This document shows, in pieces, positions 59,573 through 64,000 of a stretch of 64,000 nt of DNA; positions within the stretch are counted from its first letter, which is position 1; every line of letters starts with the position of its first letter. A program made the position numbers and the translations under genes. This DNA is from Marininema mesophilum. GTDB lineage: Bacteria; Bacillota; Bacilli; Thermoactinomycetales; DSM-45169. Location: assembly GCF_900106775.1 (NCBI RefSeq), contig NZ_FNNQ01000012.1, positions 59,488-123,487 of the forward strand, given 5' to 3'. The notes under the pieces were generated by a model, which saw only the letters and a program-made list of their open reading frames with translations, made no database searches and was not told the origin of the DNA.

Positions 59573-62500
59573 TGTACGTGACTGCTAACCCTCAACAACT
59601 TTTTAACTATCTTCTTGCTATTAAACAAATGGAGCATCGATCCATTCGCCATATAAAAAATTATGAAGAATACCGATATCTCGATGATTTACCCCAGGGG
59701 GAGGGGTGCTGGCTTTTTGGTAAGGGAAGCGATACGGAGGCCTGGATGGAGGTGGGGTGGCTTGAGATTGAGAAGATTCCTGAAACCGATCCACTTTTTA
59801 TCCAGTGGTTAAAGGGAGATCCTACTACCGAATCAACTCTCCCGCAAGTTTATGAAGAGATGGAGGTTACGGATCAGATAGAGGGAGCAACGAATGTTAA
59901 AAAGGTTCGATTTGAAGAAGATAGCGCGCGCGTCTCTGCCTACGCTGATTGGCTCAGCCATTGGAAAGAATGGTCACAGGAGTCCAAGAGACGCAGAGCG
60001 ATTCAGGGAATCTACGATAAGCTCTATTCTATACATAATCAGTTGGAACGTGGGGACGAAGTCTATGAGGTTTCCTTGGGACATGGGTTGTTGAGATGGG
60101 ATCATCCCAAAGAGTCTATTGCTCATCCATTATTGGTTACGCCGCTAGAGATTTTCTATGATGCAAGCAAAGCGAGCTTCATCTTAAAGCCAACTCAAAA
60201 AGAAACACGGGTGGATGTTGACCTTCTACAAGGCCTTGACCTACCCCATGAAAAGGAGCTCCTCTCGCAAATCAATCAGGGTCAAGCAAAGGCGTCCGTT
60301 GATCCAAGGGATGAGTCTGAAGCTCATCTTTTGTATCAGGAGATTGCTTGCTCATTACACCCCGAAGGGAAGTTTCAGCCAGAGAGTACGCTAGTAAAGG
60401 GTACGGAACACCCTGTGATCCTGGATCGTCCGGTCTGGTTTATTCGCAAACGTATTGGAAAGTTGTGGATTGAGGAGTTTAACCGGACCATTCAAGCGTT
60501 GGATGATGGGTTAACAGTACCTGTACCGATTCAATCCTTGTTGCAAACAGAGGTAATCCACCCAAACGATGAGGAACAGGAGGCGTGGGCTCCTATTGCA
60601 GAGGAACTTTACTTTCCTTTGCCAACGAACGAAGAGCAGCGGGGAGTCGTCCGGAAATTATCTCAAAGACATGGGGTAGTGGTACAAGGTCCGCCGGGTA
60701 CAGGGAAGAGTCATACGATCGCCAATCTTATCTCCCACCTATTGGCCCATGGGAAAAAAGTGCTGGTCACCAGTCAAAAAGAGCCAGCCCTGCGCGTCCT
60801 TGCAGATAAGATTCCAGCGGAAATCCGGAGCCTGTGTGTTTCTGTGCTCGGCGGAGATTCGCAATCGTTACGAGAAGTGGAGGCATCCATCGAATCGATT
60901 TCCCAGCAGATGGATTCCGTGGATACAAATCGATTGGCAGAACAAATTCAGCGCAATCGTCAGAAACTACGCACCCTACGAGATCGAATGGCAAAGGGGA
61001 AAGCCGAATTACATCGTTCCGCTAGTCGCAATCACGAGCCGATTGAGTGGAAAGGCGAGCAATGGAAGCCAATGGATGCTGCTCGCCTATTAACTGCTGA
61101 AGAAAAGAAAGATGGATGGTTTCCTGACGAGGTGACAGGGAATCCACCGATCAAAGATGCTGATCTTGCTCGATTGTGGCGCCTAGCGGCAACACTTCCG
61201 CGAGAGGCACCTGAAGTAGCTCGCTATCGTTTACCTGAGAAAGAGAAGTTACTTTCCCCTGCCATCTTTGAGGAGCGTTTGAAAGAGGGGGAGGAGCTAA
61301 AACGGAAGGCGGAGATATCCCAAGGGCTACTCAATCGTTACCCGGTGCTTCGGGATCAGGTGGAGTGTCGAGGTTTTTCCAAGTTATTGGATCCTGTGCT
61401 ACAGCAAAAAGGGATGTTAGAAACCTTATGGCTTCGTGGTGTGGTAGAAGATGCACTGGCTGGAGGGGAGCGTCAACGGGTCTGGTCAGATCTAGTTGTT
61501 TCTATCCAGGGAGGGGTAAGTGAGCTTGCTACCCTATATGACCGTTTGGCAGAGCATGCGTTGGAGTTACCAGATATACCCCTGGTTGAATTAAAAGAGG
61601 ATTTAAAGTCGATAAGGGGGCGGTTGACTTCAGGTAAAGGTCTAGGAAAGATGTATTTTATGACGTCTGGCCGCAAGCTCCGATATCTTCTAGATGAGAC
61701 CCTAGTAGATGGAAGGGGAATCCGTACCCCTGAGGATATCGAACTCCTACAGGATTTGGTGACTTATCGAGAAAAAAGGGAACGCTTGGTGCACAAGTGG
61801 AACATGGTCGTCAATGAAGTGGATGGACCAACTCTTCATGTGGATGAGATACGCCTTATCCCTCAGTTGGATGATCATCGAAGGTTGATTGAAAAAGCCA
61901 GGGGCTTTGCAGATTCACTCACTCCATTACGGGAATGGGTAGAGCAAAAATTTGCGACACGTTCGTATTCCTGGAGCAATCCTGGATTGCTCGAGGAATG
62001 GGCCAATGCTGCGGGTGCGGCGTTACGTGATTACCGCTGGAAGGAGTGGCTAAACGCTTACGAAAAGGAAGCGGAAGCTTGGTTAGCACTCTCTAGAACC
62101 ATTGGCTCTCACCCGATATGTGACCTATTGGCAGAAGCATGGAGAAGTTGTGATGTGGAAGAGTGGTATGAGGCACACGGTGAAGCGGAGCGCTTGATCG
62201 ATATTCAGGATCGGTTCAATGAGTTGACGAGGATGATTCGTCCATTGGAAGAAGCGGCTCCGATCTGGACGCGTCGCATATTGGAGCGGTTAGGGAATCC
62301 GGGCCCTTATCCAGAGCGGTGGAAGGAAGCATGGCATTGGAAGCGGGTCCATACACAATTGAAGCAGATCCACGAACTCGATCCGGCCCAAATTCAAAGG
62401 GATATTCATGAAGCAGAGAAAATGGAGCGTCGAGTGATTCAAGAGATCGTCGCAGATTCCGCATGGCGGGAACAGCTTCTTCGCATTACTGAACAGGAGC

Positions 62501-63879
62501 GTCGCTCTCTTCATGCGTGGAAGCAGAAAATCAAACGTATTGGAAAAGGGACAGGGAAGTATGCGGATAAGTATCGCCGGGAAGCGAGAGAGGAGATGGA
62601 GCAATGCCAATCCGCTATTCCTGTATGGGTTATGCCCATTCATCGAGTCATTGAAAATCTAAGCCTCACCAACGAACGTTTTGATGTGGTGATCGTCGAT
62701 GAGAGTAGTCAGTGTGACTTATTCTTTTTAGCTGCATTGATGCGCGCAGATAGAGCGGTAGTGGTTGGAGATGATCAGCAGATCAGTCCTCAATCTATAG
62801 GCACGAACCAAGAAGTGGTCCGCGCTTTAATGACGGATTATTTAGAGGGGCTCCCCCAATCCTCTAGCCTAGATACGCTGACTTCGTTATACGATATTGC
62901 CATACGTGTTTTTGGTGGACATCTGATGCTAAGAGAGCATTTTCGTAGTGTGCCAGAGATTGTCCAGTTTTCCAATGAACTTAGTTATCATGGGGAGATT
63001 GTTCCACTGCGTATACCGACGATCCATGAACAAATGAGCCCCCCAGTTCTTGCACAGCGAATTCAGGGACGACGCGATCCCCTTGTGGAAATAAATAGGA
63101 TGGAAGCAGAGGCGATAGTAGCGGATATAGCTCGGATGGTGGAGGACCCTGTGTTCAAGGGTCAAAGTATGGGAGTAATCACCCTTCTTGGCCAGAAGCA
63201 GGCCCCTCTCATTGAACAGAAACTGCGAGAGACCATCGGGGAAGAAGAGATGGTCAAGCGGAAAATCCAATGCGGCGATGCTTACACCTTCCAAGGAGAT
63301 GAACGGGATATCATCTTTCTGTCGATGGTTATCGCTGATAATGTTCGGTATATGCCATTAACCAAGGTAGACGCAAGGCAACGGCTCAATGTGGCGGTCA
63401 GCCGTGCACGTAACCAGCTTCGGCTGTATCATTCTGTGGACTTAGCGCAACTACATCCAAAGGATTTCCGTCATACCCTTCTAAAATATTGCCTAGATCC
63501 CAAGCTTGTTCAAGAGAAAAGAGAGGATAACCCATCCCGCTGTGAATCGGATTTGGAGCGTGATGTTCTAGAAATGGTGATGGCAAAGGGTTATCGTGTA
63601 AGGCCTCAAGTACAAGTAGGTCATGAACGGTATTGCATTGATCTAGTCATCGAGGGTGAGTTTACTCGATTAGCAGTAGAATGTGATGGCGATCAGTGGC
63701 ACGGGATGGATACATGGGAGTATGATATGATCCGCCAGAAAACCTTGGAGCGGGCAGGCTGGACCTTCTGGAGAATCCGTGGAAGTCAGTTTTATCGTAA
63801 TCCTGATGAGGCGATGGCACCATTGTGGGAGAAATTGCAGGAGATGGGGATCGAACAGGAACTGATGTATCAACATTAA
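59569..63879 (+). CDS. SF1 (UPF1/Dna2-like) helicase fused to a Vsr/MTES_1575-like endonuclease
   Basis: The 1436-aa protein has an N-terminal region of about 350 residues with no family I recognise, an SF1 helicase core, and a C-terminal nuclease. Helicase motif I is GPPGTGKS (374-381), motif II VDESSQCD (Asp1044), motif III VVVGDDQQISPQS, then REHFRS, YTFQGDERD and LNVAVSRAR. An insert of about 650 residues, rich in Glu, Lys and Trp helices, separates motifs I and II. From Cys1325 a PD-(D/E)XK-type domain follows: YCIDLVI (Asp1358), VECDGDQWHG (Glu1371, Asp1373), and ERAGWTFWRIRGSQFYRNP. This resembles single-protein helicase-nuclease defence proteins. Start ATG 59569, coupled to the 47-aa ORF. 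Confidence 0.85.
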   Translation: MMYVTANPQQLFNYLLAIKQMEHRSIRHIKNYEEYRYLDDLPQGEGCWLFGKGSDTEAWMEVGWLEIEKIPETDPLFIQWLKGDPTTESTLPQVYEEMEVTDQIEGATNVKKVRFEEDSARVSAYADWLSHWKEWSQESKRRRAIQGIYDKLYSIHNQLERGDEVYEVSLGHGLLRWDHPKESIAHPLLVTPLEIFYDASKASFILKPTQKETRVDVDLLQGLDLPHEKELLSQINQGQAKASVDPRDESEAHLLYQEIACSLHPEGKFQPESTLVKGTEHPVILDRPVWFIRKRIGKLWIEEFNRTIQALDDGLTVPVPIQSLLQTEVIHPNDEEQEAWAPIAEELYFPLPTNEEQRGVVRKLSQRHGVVVQGPPGTGKSHTIANLISHLLAHGKKVLVTSQKEPALRVLADKIPAEIRSLCVSVLGGDSQSLREVEASIESISQQMDSVDTNRLAEQIQRNRQKLRTLRDRMAKGKAELHRSASRNHEPIEWKGEQWKPMDAARLLTAEEKKDGWFPDEVTGNPPIKDADLARLWRLAATLPREAPEVARYRLPEKEKLLSPAIFEERLKEGEELKRKAEISQGLLNRYPVLRDQVECRGFSKLLDPVLQQKGMLETLWLRGVVEDALAGGERQRVWSDLVVSIQGGVSELATLYDRLAEHALELPDIPLVELKEDLKSIRGRLTSGKGLGKMYFMTSGRKLRYLLDETLVDGRGIRTPEDIELLQDLVTYREKRERLVHKWNMVVNEVDGPTLHVDEIRLIPQLDDHRRLIEKARGFADSLTPLREWVEQKFATRSYSWSNPGLLEEWANAAGAALRDYRWKEWLNAYEKEAEAWLALSRTIGSHPICDLLAEAWRSCDVEEWYEAHGEAERLIDIQDRFNELTRMIRPLEEAAPIWTRRILERLGNPGPYPERWKEAWHWKRVHTQLKQIHELDPAQIQRDIHEAEKMERRVIQEIVADSAWREQLLRITEQERRSLHAWKQKIKRIGKGTGKYADKYRREAREEMEQCQSAIPVWVMPIHRVIENLSLTNERFDVVIVDESSQCDLFFLAALMRADRAVVVGDDQQISPQSIGTNQEVVRALMTDYLEGLPQSSSLDTLTSLYDIAIRVFGGHLMLREHFRSVPEIVQFSNELSYHGEIVPLRIPTIHEQMSPPVLAQRIQGRRDPLVEINRMEAEAIVADIARMVEDPVFKGQSMGVITLLGQKQAPLIEQKLRETIGEEEMVKRKIQCGDAYTFQGDERDIIFLSMVIADNVRYMPLTKVDARQRLNVAVSRARNQLRLYHSVDLAQLHPKDFRHTLLKYCLDPKLVQEKREDNPSRCESDLERDVLEMVMAKGYRVRPQVQVGHERYCIDLVIEGEFTRLAVECDGDQWHGMDTWEYDMIRQKTLERAGWTFWRIRGSQFYRNPDEAMAPLWEKLQEMGIEQELMYQH

Positions 63880-63906
63880 AAAAGTAGCCCTTCGGGTTAA
63901 CAACCT

Positions 63907-64000
63907 GGTATTGACCCCGTCAAGTAGACAATAGAAAAAGAACCTTATTAAGCGGCGATCTTTTCTCGGTATTCCACGGGGGAAAGGTCGCCGAATTTTT
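63907..64000 (-). mobile_element. End of an IS3-family insertion sequence (cut by window edge)
   Basis: From about 63907 the sequence TGGTATTGACCCCGTCAAGT forms a terminal inverted-repeat-like end, followed inward by the 3' part of an IS3-type transposase. It lies 28 bases after the helicase gene. The other end and any target-site duplication are outside the window. Confidence 0.7.
63948..64000 (-). CDS. IS3-family transposase OrfB, C-terminal end only
   Basis: On the minus strand the frame reads KFGDLSPVEYREKIAA followed by a stop. The SPVEYR tail is the usual C-terminus of IS3/IS150-type OrfB (rve integrase core) transposases. Only 17 codons are visible. Confidence 0.75.
   Translation of the reverse strand, partial: KFGDLSPVEYREKIAA

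Noticed and set aside
1..64000. CRISPR arrays, rRNA genes, replication origin
   Set aside because: No regularly spaced repeats, rRNA sequences or DnaA-box clusters were seen in the window.

Overview
The window is chromosomal DNA of a low-to-mid GC Gram-positive bacterium of the Bacillales. The sequence evidence is: strong AAGGAGG-type ribosome binding sites, many TTG and GTG starts, many intrinsic terminators, a Bacillus-like menDHBEC order, an EcsAB pair, an LplJ-type lipoate ligase and MenB/LplJ proteins close to those of Bacillus. A Thermoactinomycetaceae-like genus is a guess from overall gene content, not something proven here. About 60 protein genes and one tRNA gene are supported.

Layout. 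1-5.4 kb: an ABC-F ATPase (5' end cut by the window), an EcsAB-like ABC transporter, a 1-Cys peroxiredoxin and a DUF2062 membrane protein. 5.8-11.2 kb: a ribose operon rbsR-K-A-C-B that has no rbsD. 11.3-14.3 kb: a small unknown gene, msrA, a possible 37-aa membrane peptide, a methyltransferase and trxB, whose promoter carries a CsoR/CstR-like dyad. 14.4-22.3 kb: menaquinone biosynthesis, with menA divergent from menD-menH-menB, then a guanidinium-type SMR exporter on the other strand, then menE-menC; menF is absent. 22.4-29.8 kb: miscellaneous genes (GNAT, orphan OppA lipoprotein, YfmJ-like oxidoreductase, VOC protein, DedA) and typA, which has an unusual structured leader. 30.2-32.4 kb: two tandem secreted thermonucleases, the second with a decayed lamin-tail domain. 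32.5-39.5 kb: lplJ, isochorismatase-like hydrolase, ppiB, polysaccharide deacetylase, GNAT, ANTAR regulator, sirB-like chelatase, PrcB-like secreted protein. 39.7-48.0 kb: a phenylacetate catabolic cluster (paaR, paaABCD, paaK, EthD protein, two 3-hydroxyacyl-CoA dehydrogenase-like proteins, thiolase, thioesterase). 48.1-57.1 kb: a BsuPI-like protein, a Fur-box-controlled siderophore-binding lipoprotein, two MFS transporters, an Ohr-like protein with a displaced cysteine, a quinone reductase, a DUF2283 protein and flavohaemoglobin.

The right end (57.3-64 kb) is the accessory part. A 36-bp piece of a tRNA-Leu gene at 57301-57336 is repeated exactly inside the intact tRNA-Leu(CAA) gene at 59148-59232. 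The AT-rich stretch between them holds a broken dUTPase gene, an unrecognised small gene, a frameshifted membrane-protein gene overlapping a 32-aa membrane peptide gene, and a perfect 25-bp inverted repeat. This looks like the scar of a mobile element at a tRNA gene. Directly downstream of the tRNA lies a compact two-gene unit: a previously easy-to-miss 47-aa ORF (59429-59572) whose stop overlaps the start of a 1436-aa protein. That protein combines an SF1/UPF1-like helicase with a C-terminal Vsr/MTES_1575-like nuclease. The window ends inside an IS3-family element. This helicase-nuclease unit is the best candidate for an undescribed defence system.
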